Below, piece after piece: positions 8,586 through 17,569 of a DNA stretch of 64,000 nucleotides. A program made the position numbers and the translations under genes. Source of the DNA: Sphaerobacteraceae bacterium (GTDB lineage: Bacteria; Chloroflexota; Chloroflexia; Thermomicrobiales; Thermomicrobiaceae); assembly GCA_007695115.1 (NCBI GenBank), contig REEK01000170.1, positions 1 through 64,000 on the forward strand, in the 5' to 3' direction. Positions within the stretch are counted from its first letter, which is position 1, and every line of letters starts with the position of its first letter. The notes under the pieces are model-generated. The model did no database searches. It saw only the letters and a program-made list of their open reading frames with translations, and was not told the DNA's origin.

Positions 8586-10223
8586 TTGGCTACAGATGTC
8601 AAACGGAAAGTTCGTGGCGGCGCAGCGCTCGTCAAAGCTCTTGAGGCGAATGGCATTCGAACCGTTTTTGGAATCCCGGGGGTACACACCCTCGATGCCT
8701 ACGACGCATTGATCGACAGCGATTATGTCGATACCGTATTGCCCCGTCACGAACAAGGTGCTGGCTTCATGGCGGATGGCTATTACCGGGCGTCAGGTCG
8801 GCCAGGTGTCGCCCTGATCGTCACCGGGCCGGGAGTCACCAACGTTGCCACTGCGGTTGGCGAGGCTTTCGCAGACTCATCCAAGGTGCTCGTCATTGCC
8901 ACGAACCTCGAACGTGAGTATCTCGACAAGCTCGAAGGCAACCTGCACGAGATCACTGACCAGATGGGCGTGATGAAGCCGATCACAAAGTGGTCTCGTC
9001 GAATTATGTCAACTCAGGAGATCCCCGGTGCGATTGCCGAAGCGCTTGAGCAGCTCGATATCGGGCGGCCGCGTCCGGTCTATCTCGAGATCCCGCTGGA
9101 CGTCCTGGCTGAAGAGTGCGAGATCGATGATCTGCCGACAGCGACTCATCAGGTGAAGCTACCGGCGCCGGAGTCGATCACGGCCGCCGGTGACGCCATT
9201 CGATCTGGCGGTAAGCTCCTTCTATTCGCCGGCGGCGGATGTGTGAGTGAGGAAGCCTCGGCGGCTCTCACAGAACTGGCTGAAATAACCGGTGCTGCGG
9301 TCTTCACCTCACTTATGGGCAAAGGCTCGATTGCTGAAGACCATTCCCGGGCACTCGGAGCCTTCGGCTACCGATGGTCCGATGATTCGCCGATCGTGCC
9401 GTTCATGACCGGAAGCGATACCTGCCTGGCGATTGGCACAGGCCTCGGCTTGCGAACGACGGCGAACGGCTCTATGCCATTGCCATCCCGGCTGGTGCAT
9501 GTCGATCTGGACCCGAACGAATTCAACAAGCGCTACCAGGCTGACGTGGCGATCGAAGCCGACGCGACCGAGTTCCTGCGAGCCCTGGTGAACGACGTCA
9601 AGCTCAATGGTGGTCCCGGAGCTCAATGGAGTGACGCAGAGATCGCCGAGGGACGCGAGAAGAACTTCGCCCCGGCTGACGAGCGAGCAGCCCGTTACAT
9701 TCCGTATCTCAACGCTCTGCGAGCCGCCATCCCCCGCGATGGGATCGTGATCAACGACATGACGATGATGTCCTATGAAGCGGCACGATACTTTCCGGTC
9801 TACGGCCCGCGAACGTACACGTTCCCGCGAGGGTTTGGAACGCTGGGGTCATCCTTGCCAACGGCTATCGGCGCGAAGGTCGCACGGCCGGACAAAGCGG
9901 TGATCTCGATCAACGGTGACGGCGGCGTTCAGTTCACATTGACTGAACTGGGAGCCGCAGTCCATCACAAGATTCCGGTGCCGTTCGTCATTTTCAACGA
10001 CAGCACCCATACCGCGGTCAAAGCGGCGCAGCAGCGCACCTACCCGGGTCGATTCATCGACGTCGATCTGGTGAACCCTGACTACGTCAAGATTGCCGAG
10101 GCCTACGGGATCCCGGGCTACCGGGCAGAATCTCCCGAGGAGCTCGAGCGCTTGCTCAAGGAGTCTCTGAGATCTTCGACGCCGGTGATCATCGATGTAC
10201 CAATCGACCTGGAACGGTACTAG
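8586..10223 (+). CDS. Thiamine-diphosphate-dependent enzyme, acetolactate-synthase family
   Basis: A 545-residue enzyme with the three-domain ThDP architecture. The N-terminal pyrimidine-binding domain carries the catalytic glutamate in RHEQGAGF near residue 57 and a GPGVTNVATAV loop near 83. A central Rossmann-like domain is followed by the PP-binding domain with NGDGGVQFTLTEL near 442-454. It starts at TTG 8586, after AAAGGCAG. Relatives include acetolactate synthase catalytic subunits, sulfoacetaldehyde acetyltransferase and other 2-oxoacid enzymes. No ilvN regulatory subunit or other branched-chain gene is nearby, so a catabolic or specialised carboligase is as likely as AHAS. The next gene begins directly after the stop. 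Confidence 0.82.
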   Translation: MATDVKRKVRGGAALVKALEANGIRTVFGIPGVHTLDAYDALIDSDYVDTVLPRHEQGAGFMADGYYRASGRPGVALIVTGPGVTNVATAVGEAFADSSKVLVIATNLEREYLDKLEGNLHEITDQMGVMKPITKWSRRIMSTQEIPGAIAEALEQLDIGRPRPVYLEIPLDVLAEECEIDDLPTATHQVKLPAPESITAAGDAIRSGGKLLLFAGGGCVSEEASAALTELAEITGAAVFTSLMGKGSIAEDHSRALGAFGYRWSDDSPIVPFMTGSDTCLAIGTGLGLRTTANGSMPLPSRLVHVDLDPNEFNKRYQADVAIEADATEFLRALVNDVKLNGGPGAQWSDAEIAEGREKNFAPADERAARYIPYLNALRAAIPRDGIVINDMTMMSYEAARYFPVYGPRTYTFPRGFGTLGSSLPTAIGAKVARPDKAVISINGDGGVQFTLTELGAAVHHKIPVPFVIFNDSTHTAVKAAQQRTYPGRFIDVDLVNPDYVKIAEAYGIPGYRAESPEELERLLKESLRSSTPVIIDVPIDLERY

Positions 10224-11078
10224 ATGCTGAGAGGAGTCGAAGACTCGTCGAACACAGCTGAGCAGACGAGCACCCTGCCGGTTCATCGATTCGGTCTGCT
10301 CGACGTTCCGGGTCTAACCCACGGGATAACCTCGCGGACGTCAGATCTGCCTTTGAACGGCAACATGAGTTTCATGGTGGGCGACGCTCCCGATCTCGTG
10401 CAAACGAACAGGGTAGCCTGGGCTAGTGCGATTGGCTATGACCCCGACCTTCTGGTTCTGGGCAGGCAGGTCCACGAAACAACTGTGTTTGCGGTCGATG
10501 AATCTCACGCCGGCAGCGGTGCCCAGAGCGTGGAAACATCAATCCGACGCGTTGATGGGCTGATGACCAATGTGCCCGGCATTCCGCTGGGTGTCATGGC
10601 GGCCGATTGCGTACCACTCTTGATCCATGACCCTGGTCTCGGAGCCGTCGCTGCGGTACACGCCGGCTGGCGCGGAACCGTGGATGGTATCGCGAGTATC
10701 GCGGTTGCTCGTATGGCTGATGCATACGGTACTGAACCGGCAGGCCTGAAAATCGGGCTCGGACCATCGATCTGCGCTTCTTGTTACCAGGTAGGCTCTG
10801 AAGTCGTTGATCGTTGGCAACATGGACCGGTATCCACGACGGCGGATCCTGTTCGAGTCACGTCGGACGGTCTGTACTTCGATCTTCGCGAGGCCAATCG
10901 AGGCCAGTTGATTGCTGCTGGAGTCCATCCAGACCGGATCGAGATCAGCGATGTCTGCACTCAGTGTTCGAACGGCGCTCAGTTTTCCCGGAGGGGGCTG
11001 GGACCACGCACGGGGTTATTCACATCGATCATCATGCTCGACGATAGTTTCCGAATAAATCAGGGCAGGCAGTCGTGA
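10224..11078 (+). CDS. pgeF: PgeF/YfiH-family purine nucleoside phosphorylase (multicopper-like fold)
   Basis: A 284-residue protein of the YfiH (DUF152, laccase-domain) family, which acts on purine nucleosides and is linked to peptidoglycan-precursor editing. The zinc-site residues are visible: histidine in GRQVHETTVF near 78, cysteine in AADCVPLLIHD near 131 and histidine in AVHAGWRGT near 149. A C-terminal CTQCSNGAQFSRRG motif ends the domain. It directly abuts the ThDP gene and overlaps yggS as GTGA, the common pgeF-yggS pairing. Confidence 0.88.
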   Translation: MLRGVEDSSNTAEQTSTLPVHRFGLLDVPGLTHGITSRTSDLPLNGNMSFMVGDAPDLVQTNRVAWASAIGYDPDLLVLGRQVHETTVFAVDESHAGSGAQSVETSIRRVDGLMTNVPGIPLGVMAADCVPLLIHDPGLGAVAAVHAGWRGTVDGIASIAVARMADAYGTEPAGLKIGLGPSICASCYQVGSEVVDRWQHGPVSTTADPVRVTSDGLYFDLREANRGQLIAAGVHPDRIEISDVCTQCSNGAQFSRRGLGPRTGLFTSIIMLDDSFRINQGRQS

Positions 11079-11755
11079 GTATCGCAACCAATCTCGTGGC
11101 CATTCAGGATCGGGTCGCCGACGCCGCAGCTACCGCAGGGCGCCCGGTGTCAGACATCCAGCTCGTTGCCGTGAGCAAGACCGTTGATCGTGACATGGTC
11201 GAAGCTGCCTACGCTGCCGGGGTTCGACACTTCGGCGAGAATCGTGTGCAGGATATGCGACAGAAGTTCGAGCAACCCATCGGTTCAGACAGCGTCGTCC
11301 ATCTCATTGGCCACCTGCAGACGAATAAGGCGCGTGACGCAGTGCGCTATTGCAGCATCGTCGAGTCAGTCGACCGGATTTCGCTGGTTGATGCCTTGCA
11401 GAAGCGCTGTGAGGTCGAAGACACCACTCTGGAGATCCTGCTTCAGATCAATATCGCCGAAGAAGAGCAGAAGTATGGATGCGATCCGGGTGACGCAGCT
11501 GATTTGCTCGATCACGCCCTGGCTCAGGATCGCCTGACAGTTCGCGGACTAATGACGATTGCGCCTCTGGTTGACGATGTTGAAGAGACTCGGCCCGTCT
11601 TTCGCGGGCTACGTGAACTTCGCGACACGCTTCAGGAGTCCCGGCCATCAGCTGAACTCTCACAGTTGTCAATGGGTATGACCAACGATTACTGGATTGC
11701 GATCGAAGAGGGTGCCACGATGATCCGGCTTGGGCGAGCAATCTTTCAGGGGTAA
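11075..11755 (+). CDS. yggS: YggS-family pyridoxal-phosphate homeostasis protein
   Basis: A 226-residue single-domain alanine-racemase-fold (type III) PLP protein. The PLP lysine is in LVAVSKTVD near residue 34; FGENRVQDM near 54-62 and LIGHLQTNKA near 78 are family signatures, and LSMGMTNDYWIAIEEGATMIRLG closes the barrel. It has no known enzymatic reaction and controls free PLP levels. It starts at a GTG overlapping the pgeF stop and is two bases from the next gene, so it is part of the same operon. Confidence 0.93.
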   Translation: MSIATNLVAIQDRVADAAATAGRPVSDIQLVAVSKTVDRDMVEAAYAAGVRHFGENRVQDMRQKFEQPIGSDSVVHLIGHLQTNKARDAVRYCSIVESVDRISLVDALQKRCEVEDTTLEILLQINIAEEEQKYGCDPGDAADLLDHALAQDRLTVRGLMTIAPLVDDVEETRPVFRGLRELRDTLQESRPSAELSQLSMGMTNDYWIAIEEGATMIRLGRAIFQG

Positions 11756-11757
11756 TC

Positions 11758-12597
11758 ATGAGTCGATCATCTACCGGCGAGATGCCGGAACTCGTCGTCT
11801 CGAGTCTTGGCAGCGGTAGCAACGGGAACGCGTTTCTTATCGAGTTCGATGAGACGCGAATCCTGCTTGATTGCGGCGTCCCGATACGCACGCTTCTGGC
11901 CTGCCTGGCTCATCGATTCATCACACCAGCGGATCTCTCCGCCATTCTGATCTCGCATGAGCACATTGACCATATGCGTTCGCTAACCCAGCTCCTGAAA
12001 CGGAGCGATCTGCCCGTGCTCGCCACCTATGGGACGATCGCCGGGATCGAGCACCTGGACCGGGCTGAAACGTCGGTCGTGAAGCCGCTGGAGGCGTTCG
12101 AGATCGGCCCGATCGAGATCACGCCGGTTCCCGTGAGCCATGACGCCAGGGAGCCTGTCGGATTCTTCGTCCGGAGCATGGCCGGGTCGGTAGCGCTGTT
12201 TACTGACCTCGGAGAGTACAGCGACGACAACCTGGAGTTTGCGGCCCAGGCGGATCATCTGGTGATCGAGTCGAACTATGACGAATCGATGCTGCGCGCG
12301 GGTCGATATCCGGCACACTTGAAGCGGCGAATCCGGTCTGCCGATGGGCATCTCAGCAACGACGACTGTGCCACGTTTCTCTGTGAGATCGTCAGCCAGA
12401 AGACGCGCGACATCTGGCTCTGTCACCTGTCGGAGAACAACAATCGGCCCGAGAACGCCGAGCGAACCTCGGTGGAAGCCCTGCAGAAACGCGGGTTACA
12501 CCGTTCGATCACCGCGCTGCCTCGCTATGATGGAACGGTAAAGACCTGGCGCTCATCGCAGAAGAGCCATCAGACCGAGCAGACCCGCCTCTTCTAA
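11758..12597 (+). CDS. YycJ/WalJ-like metallo-beta-lactamase-fold hydrolase
   Basis: A 279-residue MBL-fold protein. The N-terminus has the SLGSGSNGNAFLIE strand-loop typical of the YycJ/VicX family, the metal site is SHEHIDHMRSL near 63-73, and further ligands are expected in VSHDAREPVGF near 127 and ESNYDE near 167. YycJ relatives are putative nucleases acting in DNA processing or cell-wall-linked pathways. It starts two bases after the yggS stop and converges on the ABC operon with a 13-base gap. The last 20 residues (RSSQKSHQTEQTRLF) look like a disordered basic tail. Confidence 0.83.
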   Translation: MSRSSTGEMPELVVSSLGSGSNGNAFLIEFDETRILLDCGVPIRTLLACLAHRFITPADLSAILISHEHIDHMRSLTQLLKRSDLPVLATYGTIAGIEHLDRAETSVVKPLEAFEIGPIEITPVPVSHDAREPVGFFVRSMAGSVALFTDLGEYSDDNLEFAAQADHLVIESNYDESMLRAGRYPAHLKRRIRSADGHLSNDDCATFLCEIVSQKTRDIWLCHLSENNNRPENAERTSVEALQKRGLHRSITALPRYDGTVKTWRSSQKSHQTEQTRLF

Positions 12598-12610
12598 CTT
12601 CAGCCGACAA

Positions 12611-14431
12611 CTAATCTGCCGCCTGATCGCCCGAGCGGTATTGCATGGTGTAGAGCATGTAGTAGTGACCACGCTTCTCGATGAGCTCGTCGTGTGTGCC
12701 CTCTTCGACGATCTCGCCCTGGTCGATCACGATCACTTTGGTTGCTTCGCGTACTGTCGATAGCCGGTGGGCAATCATGAATGCGGTACGACCTTCGAGG
12801 ATCGTCCGGAGGGCGTCCTGAATCACGATCTCGGTCTCGGTGTCGACACTGGATGTCGCTTCGTCCAGCACCACGATTCGTGGATCTGCCAGCAAGGCGC
12901 GGGCAAACGACACCAGCTGTCGCTGTCCGACCGAAAGCGTGATCCCGCGCTCATTCACTTCGGTATCGTAGCCGAGCGGCAGAGCTTCGATGAAATCGTG
13001 CGCTCCGACAGCCCTGGCGGACTCGATGATCTGTTCATCGGTGGCGTCCATTCGTCCATACCGGATGTTGTCTCGAATGGTGCCGGTAAAGAGGAACGTA
13101 TCCTGGAGCACGATCCCGAGCTGATCCCGCAACGATTGCTGGGTGACGTCACGGATGTCGTGTCCATCGATGAGAATCTGGCCGTCCCAGATGTCGTAGA
13201 ACCGGCTCAGCAAGCTGATGATCGAGCTCTTCCCGGCACCGGTTTCCCCGACCAGGGCTATAGAATCACCCGGCTGGGCCTCCAGACTGATACCTCGCAG
13301 AACCGGGGTGTCCTCATATCCAAAGTGCACATCACGAAACTCAACGTGCCCCTGAATCTTGGGCAGGGGGTAAGCATCCGGTTTGTCGACGATCTCCGGC
13401 TCAATATCTTCGAGTTCGAAGATGCGTTCTCCGGCAACCATGGCGGCCTGAAGCGAGTTGTAGCGCTGCGAAAGGTCCCGGATCGGCTCATAGAAGCGGC
13501 TGATATACGCCGCGAAGGTGAACAACTCCCCGATTGTGAACGCACTTCCCCCAAGGATGAAGAGGCCGCCGACGTAGAGAACGAGCGCCGTCGCCAGTGC
13601 CTCGACGAACTGGACAACGGGAAAGAGCAGCGCCGCGAGCCGGGCAGCCCAGAGATTCGCTTCGAGGTTGTCGTGGTTGACGTCATCGAACCGGTCGATG
13701 TTCTCCTCTTCGCGGGAAAACGCCTGAACCACGCGAACTCCGGCGATACTCTCAGCCAGACTGGCATTCACCCGGGCCATCGTCAGGCGGGTTGCCCGAT
13801 ACGCCGAGATGGCGAACCGCCGCCAGATGACCATGGTGATTGCCATGATCGGCATCACCGAGAGGGCCAGTAGTGCGAGCTGCCAGTTGGTGTAGAACAT
13901 GATTCCGATAATGCCGAAGAGCAGAATGAAATCACTCAGCACACCGACGAGGCCCTCGCTGAAGAGCTCGTTGATCACACTGACATCGTTCTGAACCCGC
14001 GACATGGTTGAACCCACACCGCGTTTGTCGACGTGTCGAATACCCATCTTCTGCAGATGCCGGAACAACGTCGAGCGCAGGCTGTAGACGATCCCCTGCC
14101 CGATCTGGGATGTGTAATACACCTGACCGTAGAAGCTGAAGAATCGAACGATGATCGCCAGCGCGAAGGCGCCAAGGAGCCAGTCGAGCGCCTGGACCCC
14201 GCTCATTCCGAAGAATGTTCGCGGCGTGTCCGGGTTGACCACGTCGATACCGAGGCCAAACAGGTATGGGAGAGCGAGGTCTGCCGCGGCCGTGATTGCC
14301 ATCAGGAACGCCGTGAAGATCATCCGGGCGCGATATGGCATGGCTCGCTGCAGGAGTCGGCGCGCAACGCGGCTGTCGTACGCCTTGCCAAGTACCTCTT
14401 CGTCTGGTGTCACCTTGTGGCTAACGACCAT
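12611..14431 (-). CDS. ABC exporter half-transporter, catalytically canonical Walker B
   Basis: A 606-residue type IV ABC half-transporter with a six-helix membrane domain at about 35-320 and an NBD at about 355-600. Walker A is GETGAGKSS, the signature is LSVGQ rather than LSGGQ, Walker B is VVLDEATSS with the catalytic glutamate, and the H-loop is IAHRLST. Together with the upstream gene this gives a BmrCD/TM287-288-type heterodimer in which this subunit supplies Walker A/B of the competent site and the altered signature of the degenerate site. It lies 11 bases after its partner. The likely role is export of lipids or amphipathic drugs; the substrate is unknown. Confidence 0.9.
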   Translation of the reverse strand: MVVSHKVTPDEEVLGKAYDSRVARRLLQRAMPYRARMIFTAFLMAITAAADLALPYLFGLGIDVVNPDTPRTFFGMSGVQALDWLLGAFALAIIVRFFSFYGQVYYTSQIGQGIVYSLRSTLFRHLQKMGIRHVDKRGVGSTMSRVQNDVSVINELFSEGLVGVLSDFILLFGIIGIMFYTNWQLALLALSVMPIMAITMVIWRRFAISAYRATRLTMARVNASLAESIAGVRVVQAFSREEENIDRFDDVNHDNLEANLWAARLAALLFPVVQFVEALATALVLYVGGLFILGGSAFTIGELFTFAAYISRFYEPIRDLSQRYNSLQAAMVAGERIFELEDIEPEIVDKPDAYPLPKIQGHVEFRDVHFGYEDTPVLRGISLEAQPGDSIALVGETGAGKSSIISLLSRFYDIWDGQILIDGHDIRDVTQQSLRDQLGIVLQDTFLFTGTIRDNIRYGRMDATDEQIIESARAVGAHDFIEALPLGYDTEVNERGITLSVGQRQLVSFARALLADPRIVVLDEATSSVDTETEIVIQDALRTILEGRTAFMIAHRLSTVREATKVIVIDQGEIVEEGTHDELIEKRGHYYMLYTMQYRSGDQAAD

Positions 14432-14442
14432 TGTCGGGCACC

Positions 14443-16194
14443 TCAGTCACCAATCGAAGCAACCTCTTCCTGCTCCTTCAGTTGCAAGTCGTAAATCCGG
14501 GCGTACGCCCCGCCGCGTCTCAGCAGATCATCATGCTTGCCACGTTCGATGATCTCTCCATCGTCCATCACCAGAATCTGGTCAGCGGACTTAAGCGTGA
14601 GAAGCCGATGCGCGATGACGAAGGTCGTCCGACCCTTCATCAGTTCGGCGAGTGCGGCCTGAATCGCGAACTCGGTCTCAGTATCAACATTTGATGTCGC
14701 GTCGTCGAGAATCAGGATCGACGGCGCCATAAGCAAGCCGCGAGCAATAGCGATGCGCTGTTTCTGGCCACCTGAGAGCGAGACCCCGCGCTCACCGATA
14801 ACCGTGTCATACCCTTCGGACATCTCGAGAATGAAGTCGTGTGCGCGTGCCGCCTTTGCCGCGGCGATCACCTCTTCATCGGTTGCGTCCATGCGGCCGT
14901 AGGCGATGTTCTCTTTGATCGTCACCGAGAACAGGAACGTGTCCTGCAACACGATGCCGATCTGTCTCCGCAGCGTCGGAAGATCCAGATCCTTGACATT
15001 GTGCCCGTCGATCAGAACCCGACCGCTGGTGACGTCGTAGAAGCGCGGAATCATTGCGGTAATCGAGCTCTTGCCGGCTCCTGTCGTCCCGAGCAGCGCC
15101 ACCCGCTGGTTCGGCTCGGCGACGAACGAAATGTCTTTCAGCGCATATTCGTCTGTTTCCGGATAGCGGAACCAGACGTTCTGAAACTCGACGCGTCCCT
15201 CGATTGGGTCGAGAACAGTTGCGTCTGGCTTCGAGCGAATCGAAGGCTTCTGGTCCAGTACCTCGAAGATGCGCTCGCCGGAAGCAATCGCCCGTGCGGC
15301 GCTGTTGACGACAAAGCCCAGAACACGTGCCGGCATCTGGAGCATAGCGAGGTAGAGATAGAAGGCAGTCAGCTGACCGACAGTGAGATCTCCGGCGACA
15401 ACCAGGCGGCCGCCATACCAGAGGATCATTGCGATCGAAAGTGTAGACAGCACCGTCATGAATGGAAAGTAGAATGCTGACTTCTTGATCGCGTCGATAT
15501 TCCGATCGTAGAGTAACTCCAGCTCGTGATCGAACTCCTCGATCTCCCGGTCTTCCTGCGCGAACGACCGCACAACGCGGGTGCCGGCGAGATTCTCCTG
15601 CATACGGGTGGTCATGACGCCAAATTGTTGCTGTACGGCGAGGTAGAGTGGTCTGATCGTCTGCCCGAAGTGGAGCGCGGTAACCACCAGCACCGGCATC
15701 AGCGCCAGCGATAACAGCGCCAGTTGCCAATTAATCGTCAGCAGGATGATGGTGATGACAAGCAGCATTCCGAATGATTGCACCAGCATTCGCATGGAGA
15801 ACATAAGGAATCGACGGATGCTGTTTATGTCCTCAGTTCCCCGGGACATCAACTGACCAGTGTGTGCCCGGTCAAAGAACGAGAATGTCGAAAACTGCAA
15901 ATGGCGATAGAGGTGATTCCGGATGTCATATCCGACCTGTTCGGCGAGGAACTGGAACATGAAACTACGCAGATAGGTAAAGACACCCTGGGTGAGCCCC
16001 ACAGCGACGATCGCCAGCACACCGATGGTAAGAACCCGAGTGCTGTCCTGAACCAGACCGCCATCGATAACATACTCGACCAGCCGGGGAATGCTCATTT
16101 GCATTCCGATGCTGATCAGTAGCGCGATGTAACCGGCTAAGGTGTACTTCCAGTATGGGCGGATGTATGAAAATATTCGGAGAATAACGCGCAC
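14443..16194 (-). CDS. ABC exporter half-transporter with degenerate Walker B
   Basis: The first gene of the exporter pair, 583 residues from GTG 16194. It has a membrane domain to about 300 and an NBD from about 330. Walker A is GTTGAGKSS, the signature LSGGQ is canonical, but Walker B reads LILDDATSN, so the catalytic glutamate is aspartate. The frame is open to an ATG at 16257, but that start would lie upstream of an extended -10 element (TGTTATATT). GTG 16194 has TGGGGA before it and gives a natural N-terminus, so it is preferred. It is divergent from the HTH regulator at 16431, a plausible local controller. Confidence 0.88.
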   Translation of the reverse strand: MRVILRIFSYIRPYWKYTLAGYIALLISIGMQMSIPRLVEYVIDGGLVQDSTRVLTIGVLAIVAVGLTQGVFTYLRSFMFQFLAEQVGYDIRNHLYRHLQFSTFSFFDRAHTGQLMSRGTEDINSIRRFLMFSMRMLVQSFGMLLVITIILLTINWQLALLSLALMPVLVVTALHFGQTIRPLYLAVQQQFGVMTTRMQENLAGTRVVRSFAQEDREIEEFDHELELLYDRNIDAIKKSAFYFPFMTVLSTLSIAMILWYGGRLVVAGDLTVGQLTAFYLYLAMLQMPARVLGFVVNSAARAIASGERIFEVLDQKPSIRSKPDATVLDPIEGRVEFQNVWFRYPETDEYALKDISFVAEPNQRVALLGTTGAGKSSITAMIPRFYDVTSGRVLIDGHNVKDLDLPTLRRQIGIVLQDTFLFSVTIKENIAYGRMDATDEEVIAAAKAARAHDFILEMSEGYDTVIGERGVSLSGGQKQRIAIARGLLMAPSILILDDATSNVDTETEFAIQAALAELMKGRTTFVIAHRLLTLKSADQILVMDDGEIIERGKHDDLLRRGGAYARIYDLQLKEQEEVASIGD

Positions 16195-16234
16195 GAATGT
16201 CCCCAGCCAACCCCGGTGAAAGACAACGAGGTTC

Positions 16235-16243
16235 AATATAACA
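16235..16243 (-). promoter_or_regulatory. Extended -10 promoter of the ABC exporter operon
   Basis: The minus strand reads TGTTATATT (16243-16235), an extended -10 (TGn plus TATATT). A start about seven bases downstream gives a leader of roughly 35 bases before GTG 16194. No clear -35 is visible, which is usual with extended -10 promoters. Confidence 0.45.
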
Positions 16244-16352
16244 TGACCGGCAACCATAATAGCGCATCATGCAGGATTTGCGGCACTCCGGATTTCGGAT
16301 ATTTGCGATCGATTACCCATCACCTGCGACCGTACGACGCGAACTCCTGTTC

Positions 16353-16381
16353 TTGACCCGGTTTCACCCTGCGCGTACAAT
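16353..16381 (+). promoter_or_regulatory. Sigma70-type promoter of the HTH regulator
   Basis: TTGACC (16353-16358), a 17-base spacer and TACAAT (16376-16381) form one of the best promoters in the window. Just downstream, GTACGTAC (16384-16391) is a perfect palindrome at the expected transcript start and could be an operator. It serves the regulator starting at GTG 16431. Confidence 0.7.
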
Positions 16382-16430
16382 AGGTACGTACAGAGGAGGC
16401 GGTGAGAATCGGACCAGGAGAGGTCGGGTC

Positions 16431-16967
16431 GTGGACGAAGAAAGACCTAACTATCGAAAAGCTATAGATGATGCACTACTTCTTGTTTACAGCCACCATC
16501 ATCGCCTGATGAGTCGTCTTCATCCAGATACTGTTCGAAAACTCGAGCTCGAGGAGATCCAGTCTGGACCAATGGGACAGGATCTCGAGAAGCTTTCCGC
16601 CATCGCGCAGGGGGAGACGCGCGAAGAGCGAGAACGCGTACTCGAAGCTATCGAATCAGTTCTGCAGATGTTGTTCTGGCCGCCAGGTTCGGAGGCATAC
16701 CAGGTACCGCGGAGCTTCTGGGAAACCGATCTGGGTCGAATGATCTCGATGGCGAAGTTCCGATCGTACGAGCCAGCAGACCTGGTGAGTATCGGCAATG
16801 CTGCTCAGCAACTGGGTGTTACCCGTCCCACTATCTATCGATGGATGGACGATCGGACACTCGGTTATGTGAGAGATGAGATGTCGGGGCGGACTTTCGT
16901 TGTTCGTGACGATGTTGATGTTCTCCGTCAGCATAGTGCCGAAGAGATGATGGAAGGTCCATCCTAG
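16431..16967 (+). CDS. MerR/excisionase-type HTH DNA-binding protein
   Basis: 178 residues from GTG 16431. A long alpha-helical N-terminal region (about 1-120) with no recognised motif is followed by a MerR-like/HTH_17 domain at about 124-172: VSIGNAAQQLGVTRPTIYRW is the helix-turn-helix and the wing continues to GRTFVVRDDVDVLRQ. The frame is open upstream to 16269, but a strong promoter ends at 16381, so the earlier starts would not be transcribed from it; AGGAGAGG precedes the GTG. It is divergent from the ABC exporter, so regulation of that exporter or of itself is plausible but not shown. Confidence 0.72.
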   Translation: MDEERPNYRKAIDDALLLVYSHHHRLMSRLHPDTVRKLELEEIQSGPMGQDLEKLSAIAQGETREERERVLEAIESVLQMLFWPPGSEAYQVPRSFWETDLGRMISMAKFRSYEPADLVSIGNAAQQLGVTRPTIYRWMDDRTLGYVRDEMSGRTFVVRDDVDVLRQHSAEEMMEGPS

Positions 16968-17000
16968 ATCGACCTCATCCTGCTTGCATGGTAAACGACA

Positions 17001-17027
17001 GCCCGCGAACGTTGATCGTCCGCGGGC
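17001..17027. terminator. Convergent hairpin between regulator and CBS gene
   Basis: GCCCGCG (17001-17007) pairs with CGCGGGC (17021-17027) around a 13-base loop, in the 93-base gap between two convergent genes. It could stop transcription from either side. No strong U-tract follows. Confidence 0.45.
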
Positions 17028-17060
17028 CTCGGTTAGTTAACTCATTGTCGCAATGGGATG

Positions 17061-17552
17061 TTACGCTCCGGATTGCTCAGCCAGGTACCGCGCTTCCTGA
17101 ATGGCGATCATTTTCACCACGTCAGCTCTCGCAACAATACCCACAAGTTGCTCCTGATCATCCACCACTGGAATCGCGTTGATTCGGTGTTCGTACATGA
17201 TTGTAGCTGCGTCCTGCACGGTGTCTGACGGGCTAACCGTCATCACCGGATAGCTCATCAGTTCGCGAGCGGTGGTTGCAAGTATGCGCCTCAACTGCTC
17301 TGGATCCCCGGTTCCCGGCACTTGAAAATAGACATCGATGAATGGCAAGTAGATCGGGCCGTCATATTCTGTCTGGCGCGAGATGATGTCGTAGTCAGTC
17401 ACCATCCCGACCACTCGCCCCTGTTCGGTCACCGGGATCGAACTTACATCGTTCTCCCAGATCAGGCGCGCGACCTCGCCAACGTCAGTCTCGACCGTAC
17501 AGGTAATCACTGAACGACTCATGATCTTTTCAACTCGTGTGTCCGCTGTCAT
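17061..17552 (-). CDS. Tandem CBS-domain protein
   Basis: A 163-residue protein made of two CBS repeats and little else. The first covers about 8-65 (KIMSRSVITC; ARLIWENDVSSIPVTEQGRVVGMVTDYDI) and the second about 90-155 (LMSYPVMTVSP; AATIMYEHRINAIPVVDDQEQLVGIVAR). CBS pairs bind adenine nucleotides and act as energy or ligand sensors. No catalytic domain is attached. It starts 17 bases after the nnrD stop and is probably the last gene of that operon; its target cannot be inferred. Confidence 0.88.
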   Translation of the reverse strand: MTADTRVEKIMSRSVITCTVETDVGEVARLIWENDVSSIPVTEQGRVVGMVTDYDIISRQTEYDGPIYLPFIDVYFQVPGTGDPEQLRRILATTARELMSYPVMTVSPSDTVQDAATIMYEHRINAIPVVDDQEQLVGIVARADVVKMIAIQEARYLAEQSGA

Positions 17553-17569
17553 ATCTCTTACCTGCCCCG

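Noticed and set aside
12767-13873. Long open frame (368 codons) on the plus strand
   Set aside because: It lies fully antisense to the ABC exporter gene, has no recognisable motif and mirrors the coding periodicity of the real gene.
16195-16257. Longer N-terminus of the first ABC subunit
   Set aside because: An extended -10 element lies inside it, so the transcript would start after the upstream ATG; GTG 16194 has TGGGGA.
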